Source: Symbiodinium natans (Eukaryota; Sar; Dinophyceae; Suessiales; Symbiodiniaceae). From it: a DNA stretch of 64,000 nt. The DNA is taken from the NCBI GenBank assembly GCA_905221605.1, contig CAJNDS010002202.1:1085379-1149378 (forward strand). Reading direction: 5' to 3'. The notes below the pieces were generated by a model that saw nothing but the letters and a program-made list of their open reading frames with translations, had not been told where the DNA came from and ran no database searches. The number at the start of each line of letters is the position of its first letter. Within the stretch, counting starts at the first letter, position 1. Position numbers and translations under genes: made by a program. Positions 1-9,298 of the stretch are shown piece after piece.

Positions 1-50
1 GAACCTAGAGCCCCCAAAAAGGGAATAAGAGCACTACGGGGCATCCTAGT
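1..50 (+). mobile_element. MITE-like family A, 3' half cut by window edge
   Basis: The first 50 bases match the right half of the elements at 10541-10652, 25320-25434 and 57995-58107: an A-rich segment, GGGAATAAG-like core and a terminal CATCCTAGT. The left half would lie outside the window. Confidence 0.55.
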
Positions 51-114
51 AAAGACAGCTTTGAAACCCAGAGGCTTCTGGACGCCTGCAAGATCTACGT
101 GCGCAAAACCTTAC

Positions 115-190
115 ATGGGGGTTTACGAAACCCAATATAGATCCCCTAAAGGATCCTAATAATGTACCCCTAGTTTCGGAAACCCTACAT
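115..190. mobile_element. Short inverted-repeat (MITE-like) element
   Basis: The left end ATGGGGGTTTACGAAAC is the near-perfect inverse complement of the right end GTTTCGGAAACCCTACAT, giving about 17-bp terminal inverted repeats around a 40-bp AT-richer centre. No coding capacity is seen. Confidence 0.5.
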
Positions 191-248
191 CCTACAAAGC
201 CATCACCCCTCTCCCGAACCGTAAAGCCCTAGAAACACCAGCTGGCGC

Positions 249-305
249 CTTCTGCCCCAGGGCGTCCAAAGGAGGCGCCTCCGGTTCGGCCGGCTCCCAC
301 GCCAC
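249..305 (-). CDS. Candidate exon, unidentified gene (19 codons)
   Basis: On the minus strand an AAG acceptor at 305 opens a phase-0 frame VAWEPAEPEAPPLDALGQK that ends at an AAG|GC donor. It follows in phase from the candidate exons at 778-843 and 1521-1592. The plus strand is also open here, so strand is inferred. Family not recognised. Confidence 0.35.
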
Positions 306-700
306 CTTCGCCGGATTTGTAGAGGGCTTAGGGGCACGAAGCCTCAAACCCTGAACTCACCCCAACAAGTGCAGGGTTCTAGAAGAAACCCCCAGAAACA
401 GCTCATATTATAGCCCTATACACACATAAAGATGTGTATCTGCAACAGACATGTGTGTGTATATATACACATACATAATATAGTTATCTGTATATATGTG
501 GGTGGGGTGGGTGTGATTATCTAGATTATGGGCCCCAATTCTTGGGTGCCCTAAATACGCACCTCCGTCTTCTAACAGAAACCCAAGCGATGTATGCCTA
601 AACAAACCCAAATGGGGAGACTTCGCACCAAGGGGCACCAGAATCCTTAGGGGGCCTGGATTCGCGAGGGCGCTAGAGCTTGGGGGGTATAGGGTTCAGC

Positions 701-769
701 AAACCCTAAACCCTAAACCCTGAACCCTAACCCTAAACCCCTAACCCTAAACCTTAACCCTGGACCCTA
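701..769 (-). repeat. CCCTAAA array, degenerate
   Basis: About nine telomere-type heptamers in CCCTAAA orientation with CCCTGAA and CCCCTAA variants. It abuts the candidate exon at 778-843. Confidence 0.95.
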
Positions 770-777
770 GGGAAAAC

Positions 778-843
778 AGGAATTGTGGGCTCCGGGATTT
801 TGGGCATTTGGAGTCGTCTGCGTCGGCCGCCATAGACCTCGGC
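778..843 (-). CDS. Candidate exon, unidentified gene (22 codons)
   Basis: A minus-strand island between a CCCTAAA block and a TTTAGGG block. A GGAG acceptor opens AEVYGGRRRRLQMPKIPEP and continues TIP to a CCT|GTTTTC donor. Both ends are phase 0, matching the exons on either side (1521-1592 and 249-305). Confidence 0.4.
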
Positions 844-876
844 CTCCAAGTTTAGAGGCAAGCAGTCGATGCTCTA

Positions 877-980
877 AGGTTTAGGGTTTAGGGTGTAGGG
901 TTTAGGGTTTAGGGTTTTGAGTATAGGGTTTAGGGTATAGGATTTAGGGTTTAAGGTTTATAGGGTATAGGGTTTAGGGT
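877..980 (+). repeat. TTTAGGG array, degenerate
   Basis: TTTAGGG heptamers mixed with TATAGGG and TTTAAGG variants. Confidence 0.95.
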
Positions 981-1520
981 AGTACCCGACTAATTCGGAT
1001 ATTTTGGGGGGTCTTGGTGTGGGCATAGGGTAAAGGGTGCAGCGAGAAAACTTGTGCATGACGGATTGCAAAGTACGTGTTGCAAACAACAGGCTGCGAA
1101 GCTGGATCAACACACATCCAAACCTAAACCCTTCTCACCCTCTTGACCTGCTAGCCCTCCAATACCCTCTTAACCCTAAACCCTGAACACGAATATAGCC
1201 TTCTGAACGTAGGGCAAATCTGGAACCTAAACCCTAAACTCAGAATAAGCCCTGCTGTTGCCCTCCAAAAGCCTTTGCTGGCGAAATGGGCCCTAGCAAA
1301 GGTTTAGGGTCTGGTGTCTAGGGTCAATTTCGGGTCTATAGGCTCCAACGGATTACTGGCTGAGAAATCTATGGGAAAAAGGTTAACCTTTGGGTGTTCG
1401 GTCTGCAACTAAGTTCTTGGGGAGAATAGGGTTGAGGGGGTACCTAGGCTATGGGTTCTGGCAACATGACCTGTGTGATCCAAGTTTTGTAGGGCCTATT
1501 TTACCCCAAGGAGTGTGAAC

Positions 1521-1592
1521 CGCCGTCTCCGCCTCGTCACCCCAGTCGCCCAGGTAGCTTGGTTCGTACAGCTCAGGCACGGGTTCCTCCAT
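1521..1592 (-). CDS. Candidate exon, acidic peptide (24 codons)
   Basis: The minus strand reads MEEPVPELYEPSYLGDWGDE then AETA, from a CAGCAG acceptor to a GCG|GTTCAC donor. Composition is strongly protein-like and both ends are phase 0. The first Met is probably internal because an AG acceptor precedes it. Not recognised. Confidence 0.45.
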
Positions 1593-1620
1593 CTGCTGCA
1601 CGTGTCCCACATGTAGGGGG

Positions 1621-1747
1621 TTTAGGGTTTAGGGTTTAGGGTTTAGGGTTTAGGGTTTAGGGTTTAGGGTTTAGGGTTTAGGGTTTAGGGTTTAGGGTTT
1701 AGGGTTTAGGGTTTAGGGTTTAGGGTTTAGGGTTTAGGGTTTAGGGT
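1621..1747 (+). repeat. TTTAGGG array, near perfect
   Basis: Eighteen consecutive TTTAGGG units, lying just upstream (minus-strand sense) of the candidate exon at 1521-1592. Confidence 0.98.
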
Positions 1748-2027
1748 GTTCGGAACCCTCAGCCCTTAAAACCATCTGCGATAGTAGCAACCACATGAGT
1801 TTGGGTCCGAGCACCTGAATGCTTGTTTGCACAAAACATGGGTGGGGGATAACCCACCGTCAATTTCCCTAGGACCTGGTTTGCAACCTGCCAGGTCCTG
1901 TTAGGTGAAGGGTTCGCGGGCTGCAGGATCAGGGTCGCGTGCAAGGTGTTACTTTGAGACCATAGACTTTACTAGGGAGTATGTTAAGGCCAGGGTATAG
2001 GGCTTAGATTCAAGCAACATACCTGCA

Positions 2028-2078
2028 AATTTGCAGGAGGCTGTTGTCAGTCAATTTGCAGGATGCTGTTGTCAACCC
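2028..2078. repeat. 25-bp tandem duplication
   Basis: AATTTGCAGGAGGCTGTTGT recurs about 25 bases later as AATTTGCAGGATGCTGTTGT. No array lies between the copies. Confidence 0.7.
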
Positions 2079-2603
2079 AAGCCCACTTTAGAGAACTCTT
2101 CTGTACTCTAGACAAACGGAACTATGGATTCTTGAAGCTAGAAGTCTTAAAAGGCCTGAAGCCAAACCATACTTACTTGCTGTGCAACCATAAAGCTGAT
2201 TTCCGATGACAGATGCTTTTGAAAATACGCAATCTGAAAACACACTTCAACTCACCCACAATCCTAAACCTTGCGCCCAAACCACGCATGCAGGTGCCTT
2301 CCCATCGGCGGGCAACGCAAGGCTCAGAATCTGATGGCACAGCTTGTAGCCTGAGTCAGGACTAGTCTTTCGAGGCTTAGGGTTGAGTGCGTAGGCCTTG
2401 TGTACCCTAAGGCTCTTGGTTTTTCTTTTTGTTGTTTTTCTGCTCTTCTTGGCCCGAAAAACGGTGCTAAGTACATAAGGTTGCTGGGCAATGTTGAGCC
2501 TAAGGGAGGTGGGGTTGAGGAGCAAATGCTAGGGGTGGAGGAGTGTTGATTGGGTCCTTGGGTTCAGACTGAGCACCTGGAGTTGGGGTTCGTTCTTATG
2601 TGG

Positions 2604-2694
2604 CTTAGGGTTTAGGGTTTAGGGGTTTAGGGTTTAGGGTTAGGGTTTAGGGTTTAGGGTTTAGGGTTTAGGGTCAAGGGTCTAGGGTTTAGGG
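2604..2694 (+). repeat. TTTAGGG array
   Basis: About 12 TTTAGGG units with a few one-base indels. Confidence 0.97.
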
Positions 2695-2715
2695 CTTGAA
2701 GGGCTAAATCCTCAC

Positions 2716-2760
2716 GAGCCGAGTGGCGTTTCAGCCGCATTGCCAGGTCCAACCAAGTTC
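2716..2760 (-). CDS. Candidate exon (15 codons) with canonical splice sites
   Basis: Minus strand: acceptor TCTCGCAG, frame TWLDLAMRLKRHSA, donor GTGAGG. TTTAGGG blocks lie on both sides. Both boundary motifs are canonical. Product unknown. Confidence 0.45.
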
Positions 2761-2797
2761 CTGCGAGACAGGGTGTGCGGCTGAGGCAGCGGGCTTC

Positions 2798-2844
2798 TAG
2801 GGTTTAGGGTTTAGGGTTTAGGGTTTAGGGTTTAGGGTTTAGGG
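2798..2844 (+). repeat. TTTAGGG array, short
   Basis: Six to seven perfect heptamers. Confidence 0.97.
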
Positions 2845-3077
2845 AATGTACTTTCTATGGGTGCTACAGGGCTGCAGAGGGACAAAACAACCCCGGCAGT
2901 TCGCAGATTTAGTTTCGCAAAGTCTCGATTCAGTTTGCCCAAGGGGCACCGGGCTTTTGAGCTTTAGAACTTCAGCTCGGTACAGGAGTCGCTGCTTCAG
3001 GGTTGGGGTTTGCGGCTTAGGGCGTATAATTAATTTTAGGACTGACTCCAGGAGGAAGGGCTCCGGCTGATGCTCAC

Positions 3078-3126
3078 CCCAGTATCTAAATCACCACCGC
3101 CGTCCTCCAGGCAGCCATGTGCCTCA
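3078..3126 (-). CDS. Candidate exon (16 codons)
   Basis: Minus strand: acceptor AAGACAG, peptide EAHGCLEDGGGDLDTG, donor GTGAGC. Not recognised. Confidence 0.4.
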
Positions 3127-3866
3127 CTGTCTTAAGCAGACGAGGGCTTAGCATATTCAGGGTCCATTTTGGACTTTCTGGCCTAAGGGGGAAACTTCAA
3201 CTCAAGACCCGAAAGCCTTGAACTCTTGTTGCAACAGCCCGATGCTGTGTCCATCCTTCAGTGCACCCGACGATGCTTTAGGCTTCTTACTGGCTAAGCG
3301 AATCAAAGCGGGGTTTTGGTTCCTAAGGGGTCTAAAATACCCCAACCAGCTTGGCTCAGCACTTCAGGCCTTGACTAGGGCAAGAAAAGCAGCTTCAAGG
3401 GGGGGGGGGGGGGGGTTTTGCATATGGGGCGACGCGTACAAGGCACCCACCAAGCTTGTAGCAAGCTTTGCACAGCTAAAGGTTTTGTTTCGAGGGCTTT
3501 GGCCCCCTGGTTGTGGTTTTGCTCATTTCGGCGCCGGTTGTGCCCCCCCTCCCCGCCCCCCCTCTTGTGAGTGGGCGTCGGCGTTTCGATTTCTTCCATA
3601 GCCAGCCTAGCAAGCCCATCGAAGCCATGGACAACACAGAAAATCGTTATAAAACTTCAACCCCAAGCTCAAAACCCGAAGCCCCAAACCCTCAACCTCA
3701 AACACTCAAGCTCCAAACTGTGTGAGCGGCTTCGGGCTTCCCTAAAGTTTTGTTTGGTACAGTTGCAAGCATATCCCCTGAGGTACATTTCCCTTTTGCA
3801 ATGTCATCTTAGACCGTAACCGAGAACCTCTAGGCTCTGCAGTTGCAGGATCTGTGGTTTCGGGAC

Positions 3867-3922
3867 TTTGGTCCCTTGGCAACAAAAATCTGCCCAGCGG
3901 CCATCCACATCCAGTTCAACCT
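3867..3922 (-). CDS. Candidate exon, in phase with 4278-4359
   Basis: Minus strand: acceptor CTTGCAG, peptide VELDVDGRWADFCCQGTK, donor GTCCCG. The two bases before the first codon complete the codon left by the donor of the exon at 4278-4359. A stop lies further on at 3804-3806 if the donor is not used. Confidence 0.45.
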
Positions 3923-4277
3923 CTGCAAGCAGTGGCACACCCTGCCTCGGTTGACTGAGCGGTGAAAGGTATTCGGAGTTCTCGGATTTCGGGATGTTGG
4001 GGCAGGTTTTAAGTGTTTAGGATTTAGCATCTAGGGTCTAGAGTTTCTTGGGCAGGGTTTGGGCATGGAGGTTGCGTCTCGCGCTCGATGTACAGTAGAA
4101 CTTCCGCGCCTGCTATGGTGAGAAGCCTTCGGTTGAATTCGAGCTGAAGCGAATCAATCTTGAAGGCTTGTGGGGCTCTTGCGAGCCGGGTTTCGGGATT
4201 GAGGTTTAAAGCTTAAGGCTTTGCAGCGGCAGACAATTTCAAGTGGGCGGGTACTGCTCCTATGAATACTTAGTCAC

Positions 4278-4359
4278 CGCTTCCTGCATGTCGGACGATG
4301 CAGCCACGCACAGCCGTGTGGTTGGATCTCGGCTCAGGCCATATGACCCGCTCTCCCCC
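4278..4359 (-). CDS. Candidate exon (27 codons)
   Basis: Minus strand: acceptor GGCCACAG, frame starting GGERVIWPEPRSNHTAVRGC and continuing IVRHAGS to a GTGACT donor that leaves one base. Its phase fits the exon at 3867-3922. No family recognised. Confidence 0.45.
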
Positions 4360-4387
4360 CTGTGGCCGCCCACCCTACAGTGGGGGG

Positions 4388-4705
4388 TTTAGGGTTTAGG
4401 GTTTAGGGTTTAAGGTTTAAGGTTTAAGGTTTAGGGTTTAGGGTTTAGGGTTTAGGGTTTAGGGTTTAGGGTTTAGGGTTTAGGGTTTAGGGTTTAGGGT
4501 TTAGGGTTTAGGGTTTAGGGTTTAGGGTTTAGGGTTTAGGGTTTAGGGTTTAGGGTTTAGGTGTAGGGTTTAGGGTTTAGGGTTTAGGGTTTAGGGTTTA
4601 GGGTTTAGGGTTTAGGGTTTAGGGTTTAGGGTTTAGGGTTTAGGGTTTAGGGTTTAGGGTTTAGGGTTTAGGGCTTAGGGTTTAGGGTTTAGGGTTTAGG
4701 GTTTA
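4388..4705 (+). repeat. Long TTTAGGG array (about 45 units)
   Basis: The longest near-perfect TTTAGGG run in the window, with three TTTAAGG units near its start and single variants at about 4559 and 4674. Confidence 0.98.
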
Positions 4706-4707
4706 AG

Positions 4708-4871
4708 CCCCTCGACCTCACGATGGAAACAAACTGCCCACTACGAGGACCACCTGGGAGGGCCTTCATGGGATGGCCCTTGCGACCTCCTTGTGGGATC
4801 CCGGGCCTAACGTGCTGTCGGATCAGAGCTTTTTGAGGGAGGCCCTCAACAAGTACGGAAGAAGCTTCTTG
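4708..4871. CDS. Candidate exon, strand unresolved
   Basis: Both strands are open. The plus frame reads TTWEGLHGMALATSLWDPGP then NVLSDQSFLREALNKYGRSF and runs to a perfect GTAAGT donor. The minus frame is open over the same span. The plus strand has the better donor but would run against its neighbours. Confidence 0.3.
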
Positions 4872-5204
4872 TAAGTAGGCCGTCGACTATACCCTAAAAC
4901 CACCAGGCCCCCGCTTGAAGGTTTCAGCCTTCAAGGTTAAAGGCTCAGGGCTTCGAGCCCATGACGGAGAGTTTAAGGGGTAGAAGGTGGGGATTGGGGG
5001 TCAGGGGCGCTTAATGCTGAGGTGTATGTAGGGCTTAGTAGGGTTTTCGGGGTCAGGGTTTAGGCGCCAAGCTAAACCTTAAACCCTACAACCGCATTAA
5101 ATTCACAATCGCTCGAAAATTGTGGTTTTAGGGTTTAGGGTGTGGGGTTTCAAGGTTTAGGGTTTAGGGAAAACCCAACCAAACCCGAACCAAGAAGCCC
5201 TAGA

Positions 5205-5384
5205 AGCCCAGACCCCCGGGAGGATCCAAGAAATAGAGCCCCTTAAGGGTTCCTAAGAATGACCCAATACTAGTATACTCTAAACCCTAAACCCTAAACC
5301 CTAAACCCTAAACCCTAAACCCTAAACCCTAAACCCTAAACCCTAAACTTTTTGGATCCTCCCAGGGGCCCAGGGGTCTGGCTC
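5205..5384. mobile_element. Inverted-repeat element enclosing a CCCTAAA array
   Basis: The left arm AGCCCAGACCCCCGGGAGGA and the right arm TCCTCCCAGGGGCCCAGGGG are imperfect inverted repeats of about 30 bases, sharing GGGAGGATCCAA. Ten CCCTAAA units (5281-5348) lie between them. Confidence 0.5.
5281..5348 (-). repeat. CCCTAAA array
   Basis: About ten perfect units inside the inverted-repeat element at 5205-5384. Confidence 0.98.
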
Positions 5385-5388
5385 AAAC

Positions 5389-5428
5389 TTGTTTGCTGCT
5401 CCGGTGGCCGCACGAGTTGCAGCACCTC
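5389..5428 (-). CDS. Candidate exon (13 codons)
   Basis: Minus strand: acceptor CTCTGCAG, peptide EVLQLVRPPEQQT, donor GTTTGA. Flanked by a CCCTAAA block below and a TTTAGGG block above. Confidence 0.4.
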
Positions 5429-5451
5429 CTGCAGAGGCCCGAACCTGGAAG

Positions 5452-5549
5452 CTTAGGGTTCAGGGGTTTAGGGTTTAGGGTTTAGGGTTTAGGGTTTAGG
5501 GTTTAGGGTTTAGGGTTTAGGGTTTAGGGTTTAGGGTTTAGGGTTTAGT
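5452..5549 (+). repeat. TTTAGGG array
   Basis: About 13 units after a short degenerate lead-in. Confidence 0.98.
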
Positions 5550-6270
5550 GTTCAGAGTTCGTGGCTCCACGGTGTGTAAGAGTTCGGGGTGTCGAAGGGT
5601 GTAAGGGCTTCAGGGGTCAAGGGCTTAAGGGCTGACGGGCTTATCAGGGTGTATAGAACAAGGGTTGAGAGTTTAAGGTTTAAGGTTTAAGGTTTAAGGG
5701 TTTCCCTGAACCCTAAACCCTTAGCCCTAAACCCCATCCACAGGGTGAGAGTTCCTCGGGTGGAGGTTGCCCCTCGGACCAACGACTTCGTTTTGAAGGG
5801 CTTAAGGGTTTAAGGGTTTAGGTTGAGGGGCTTTAGGGTTTCAGGGTCCAAGGGCTCAAGGGTTGAACCCTAAACCGTACTTCTGAAGTCTTCATCTCAC
5901 AGCTATGACAAGCAATTACTTGCAAACAAATCAGTGGAAACGTTAGACTCTGCAAACGTCAACCCGAGCTTAACCGCCATGGCCCCTCAACCCCAAAGCA
6001 GTGAGGCCACTTCGTTTCAATGCGCCGGCGCCAACCTCTGCAATGGAAAAGCAGCCACATCTACCGTCGCAACTGTTGCAACCCATCGATCCAGCTGGAA
6101 TTGCGCTGCACGTTCGGTCCCGGTTCAAGAGTACACGGGCACGGCCCAAGGGATATATTGCATGGTAACCTCTTGTGTAGCTTTGCAAGCGTACTTCACA
6201 GACTGGCAGTATTTTTCCTCGGGAAGGCTCAGCCGACGCGGAGCGGTAATCTGCCCAAAGAACAAAGAGT

Positions 6271-6395
6271 GCCTTGGGGACCAAATGGACCCTACAAGGG
6301 TTCATGGTTCTTATACCTTTAATAGGATTATGGTAACTTACTAGTATAGGGTATATATGGCCCCAATTTTAGGGTTCATTTCGGTCCCCAAGGTG
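6271..6395. mobile_element. MITE-like inverted-repeat element
   Basis: The left end CTTGGGGACCAAATGGACCC and the inverse complement of the right end CTTGGGGACCGAAATGAACC match closely. A half copy occurs at 56755-56806. Confidence 0.55.
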
Positions 6396-7057
6396 GAGGA
6401 GATAGAAATGGCCACTTCCGGGGCCACAGAACATCCATGTCATGTGAGATGCGACCCTGCAGTGTTTTGCAGGTCTCCCTTCGGGACAGCTTCACAAGAC
6501 CATGGGCGTTTACAGTGGTACCACCGCAATAGCACAATAACAAGAATACAAGAGCGCTCGCTCCGGATCGTACTTGCAAGCGGTTGGCTGGTGCTTGTCG
6601 CCTCCGGGTTTGCGGGATGCAAAAACATCTCATCTGACTAGGGTACTTGGGGCAGGCCTATTTCATTCGAATGGGTGAGTATTTTGCTGGGTGTAGTTTA
6701 CTACCGATACCGTACTTACAACGGGATAACGGGGGGGCAATCGTATTGGACATTATTTAGGCTCCTGTGGCATGTTCAGCGCGATGTTTCCTGCTCCCAG
6801 GCTTCTTACCTGACGTCTCAGGTCACCTTCCCTTCTGGGTTTAGGGTTCAGGGTTTAGGGTTTGCGACGTAAAAGTTGTGGGTTCTTGGCAAGGATACGT
6901 CCGAGCATGCTTGCCGGAGGCTTCATCAGATGTCTGTCAGGAACGATGCCCCAAGACTACCCTGAACCCTCAACCCAGATTCAGCCCAAAGCCCCAAAAC
7001 CCAAAAACCCGAAAAACCTTAAACCCAATAACCTTAAGCCCCTAAAAACCTTAAAAT

Positions 7058-7100
7058 CCCCCCCCCCCCCCCCCAAAAAAAAACACACACACACACACAA
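7058..7100. repeat. Poly-C/poly-A junction and CA microsatellite
   Basis: A run of about 17 C, then nine A, then (CA)n. It is the inverse of T-tract/G-tract junctions seen at 9275, 21252, 24968, 38152 and 45408. Confidence 0.9.
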
Positions 7101-7218
7101 CCCTAAAACTCTCGACCCTAAACCTAAACCCTGGACAAATGTTGGTGGTTCACAGCAGCCCATTTCAAAGCCTTTGGCCTGCAGCTTACACCCAGACCCA
7201 TTTCTTCTGACCCCTATA

Positions 7219-8697
7219 TTACTCCGTATCCACCTGCTTACGACAGCACCTACAAGATGTGAGCGCTTCACGGCAGCTGCTTAGCAGCTCAAGCAAGGCA
7301 ATTCCGCAGCTCCAGGCAGAAGATGCGAGTGATTTGCGGCAGCTGCTTAGCTGCCCTAACAGGGCCATGGCCCAGTTCTCGCATCTGCCTTCGAAGTGGG
7401 CTAAAGCCGGGCGGCAGCAGGGCCGCAGGATCCCGTAGTAGAGGACGCAGACCAAGATGTTGAAGCCGAGTAGACATAAGAAGGCTTGAGGCTCCCACGT
7501 GAGCCTCTCCCCGCAAGCAGTTTGGCCAAGGCCCATAATGAGACCAGCGAAGATGCCGTACTCCAGGAATCTGAAACACAAGCCGAGTGCTTCGAACCAG
7601 CCAAAGGGCCACGGGTAGACCGACGCAAGCAGCGGGGTCGGCATAAGCGCAAAATAAGTGAACAAGGAGGGCAGTGCAATGCACTGGCAAGGACAAGTCA
7701 GGACCAACAGAACAGTATTAGGTTTGTCGTTTGCGCCGATGGACCGCAGTCTGCCAGATTGGCGTTCACGCGAAATACTAATGATACAGGAGTATCCAAG
7801 AATAGAAGCGATGGCCGTTGGGATCCCTGCATGGCGGACGGATGGAGAAAACAGCAAAGCGTAGCCGACGCAGCGTAGGCCCAGGTCGGATGCCAAGTAT
7901 GCTGCTAGCACTGCCTTTCCGATGAACAGCTCTTCCATTGGCGGAATGCATGTTGCTGGGCCTGGACAATCTGACGTCTCATGAGAATGTGTAGGATTTG
8001 CCAAGCCGATGACGACCTGCAGATTGCTTTCCACATTCACGCTTCCCAGATCGCCGATCTCTCCAAGATCCCTCAGCTTTTGTGCCAGCTTTTGTTCTAG
8101 CTTATCCTTCTCAGGCAACACCACTCCCAGGGATAATGCCAGACTGGAAACAGAGATGACGACGGAAAAAACGTTCAGAGGCTGGGTGTGCGTGCCCAAC
8201 GACCACAGAATGTATGTCTGCATGACGGCCTGTGGTGCCGACTCGAACTGCTTGACCTTCAATTCCCGTGTCATGATACGAAGTCGCGTCAGGTCGTCTA
8301 AGTAGTCCTCGCCCTTGCGCAAGACTTGTGCTACTTCAATGAAGGGCGCCAGCTGAAAAATGGTAATAACAAATCTCCACAATGCATCCTTCTTTCCGAG
8401 TGCGTAGAAATATCCACTGATGAACATAGAAGCACCCAGCAGTGTGGCCCCTATAGCGAACCACCAGGGGTGGGCCTGACATACGCCGTCCAGGCTTGAC
8501 TCCGCATCCCGGGAGTTGGTGATGTTGGTTCCCACTATGCCCATGGAATCCCCACAGCTCCGACGCACATCAGGCGCGTCAATTGCGCAGGAGAGCCGCA
8601 GGAGAACCAGGACGTCTGTGACAAAATCAGCCAAGTTGAGGACAGCGAAGAAGAGCATCTTGCATAGCGTCATCCATGGAGGCGAGGTCGAAGCCAT
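7219..8697 (-). CDS. XK-related (XKR-like) multi-pass membrane protein
   Basis: A single uninterrupted frame of 492 codons. Residues about 14-36 form a first hydrophobic helix with FVTDVLVLLRLS, followed by segments near 77-100, 108-126, 173-195, 260-282, 290-306, 328-350, 365-392 and 405-424. The block KQFESAPQAVMQTYI (149-163) is the family hallmark resembling ESAPQLxLQ of XK-related proteins (Pfam XK-related), where animal members act as phospholipid scramblases or their partners. A scramblase role here is inference. An N-glycosylation-like NIT occurs near residue 58. The C-terminus carries two copies of an LLxxLSSCRxxLxS motif (446-459 and 469-482), which is not part of the family core. 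The start Met is preceded by an in-frame TGA, supporting it. The gene has no intron, unlike the surrounding exon islands, which suggests a retrocopy or an intron-poor lineage. Confidence 0.8.
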   Translation of the reverse strand: MASTSPPWMTLCKMLFFAVLNLADFVTDVLVLLRLSCAIDAPDVRRSCGDSMGIVGTNITNSRDAESSLDGVCQAHPWWFAIGATLLGASMFISGYFYALGKKDALWRFVITIFQLAPFIEVAQVLRKGEDYLDDLTRLRIMTRELKVKQFESAPQAVMQTYILWSLGTHTQPLNVFSVVISVSSLALSLGVVLPEKDKLEQKLAQKLRDLGEIGDLGSVNVESNLQVVIGLANPTHSHETSDCPGPATCIPPMEELFIGKAVLAAYLASDLGLRCVGYALLFSPSVRHAGIPTAIASILGYSCIISISRERQSGRLRSIGANDKPNTVLLVLTCPCQCIALPSLFTYFALMPTPLLASVYPWPFGWFEALGLCFRFLEYGIFAGLIMGLGQTACGERLTWEPQAFLCLLGFNILVCVLYYGILRPCCRPALAHFEGRCENWAMALLGQLSSCRKSLASSAWSCGIALLELLSSCREALTSCRCCRKQVDTE

Positions 8698-8715
8698 GGC
8701 CGAAGCTCGGAAGAC

Positions 8716-8731
8716 TCAACCGGTTGAGTGC
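8716..8731. promoter_or_regulatory. Perfect 16-bp palindrome upstream of the XK-related start
   Basis: ACTCAACCGGTTGAGT is fully self-complementary and lies about 20 bases upstream of the start codon. Function unknown. It may be chance. Confidence 0.3.
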
Positions 8732-8898
8732 ACACTGCGGGGGCCAGAAGCCTTACACCTTGAACCGCCCACCCCCGATGTGTAAGCGGTGCTGGAAGCG
8801 CATCTAGGCCACAATTCCTAAGCCCTCTAGAACCCGTCAAGCCATCTAATGCCAAATCAAGCCCTAAAGCCCCAAAACTAAGCCATGGTGCCAAACTC

Positions 8899-9071
8899 CC
8901 CTAGACCCCTAAACCCCGAAACCCTCAACCCCTCAACCTCTAAGCCCACCCTCAACCCTCAACCCCTAAACCCCTCAACACTTCAACCCCTAAACCCCTA
9001 AGCCCTAAACCCCTAAACCCCTAAACCCCTACAAACCCCTAAACCCTGAAACCCTAAACCCCTGAAACCCC
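8899..9071 (-). repeat. Degenerate CCCTAAA-like tract
   Basis: Many CCCTAAA, CCCCTAAA and CCCTCAA units in imperfect register, upstream of the XK-related gene. Confidence 0.9.
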
Positions 9072-9080
9072 GGAAGACAC

Positions 9081-9152
9081 CTCTGAGTCTCGGCCGGGCA
9101 ACTGTATCGCCGTCGAGAGCCGATGTAGAGAGCGTTCCGAGTTGGCCAAGAT
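9081..9152 (-). CDS. Candidate exon (24 codons)
   Basis: Minus strand: acceptor CCTGAG, frame ILANSERSLHRLSTAIQLPG then RDSE, donor GTGTCT. The plus strand is also open, so strand is inferred from the neighbours. Confidence 0.35.
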
Positions 9153-9184
9153 CTCAGGCTTCAGGGTTTAAGGTTTGGCGGTTC

Positions 9185-9298
9185 ATTATTATTCTTATTA
9201 TTCCTATTGTGATAAATTATACGTAATAATTATTATCATCATTATTATTGCTATTGTGTTTACATTTTCGTCTTCGTTTGTTTTTTTTTGGGGGGCGG
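9185..9298. repeat. AT-rich ATT-repeat tract ending in T-tract/G-tract
   Basis: Loose ATT/TTA repeats with a TAAATTATACGTAATAATTA palindromic core lead into TTTTTTTTTGGGGGGCGGGG. No gene is seen between 9185 and 9710. Confidence 0.8.

Larger units (their letters stand above)
5550..7218. other. Gene-poor stretch, degenerate repeats plus about 1 kb unique sequence
   Basis: TTTAAGG/CCCTAAA remnants (5671-5735) are followed by unique sequence 5880-6840 in which no recognised gene is seen. Open frames of 60-136 codons here overlap on both strands and look like chance. A C-tract, A-tract and CA repeat (7058-7100) precede the 3' end of the XK-related gene. Confidence 0.6.

Noticed and set aside
5934-6641. 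Genes of 94-136 codons at 5.9-6.6 kb
   Set aside because: Overlapping open frames on both strands, one running into the MITE at 6271, with no recognisable protein.
7401-8894. Other-frame ORFs over the XK-related gene
   Set aside because: They are shadows of the 492-codon frame, which alone shows the family motif and membrane pattern.
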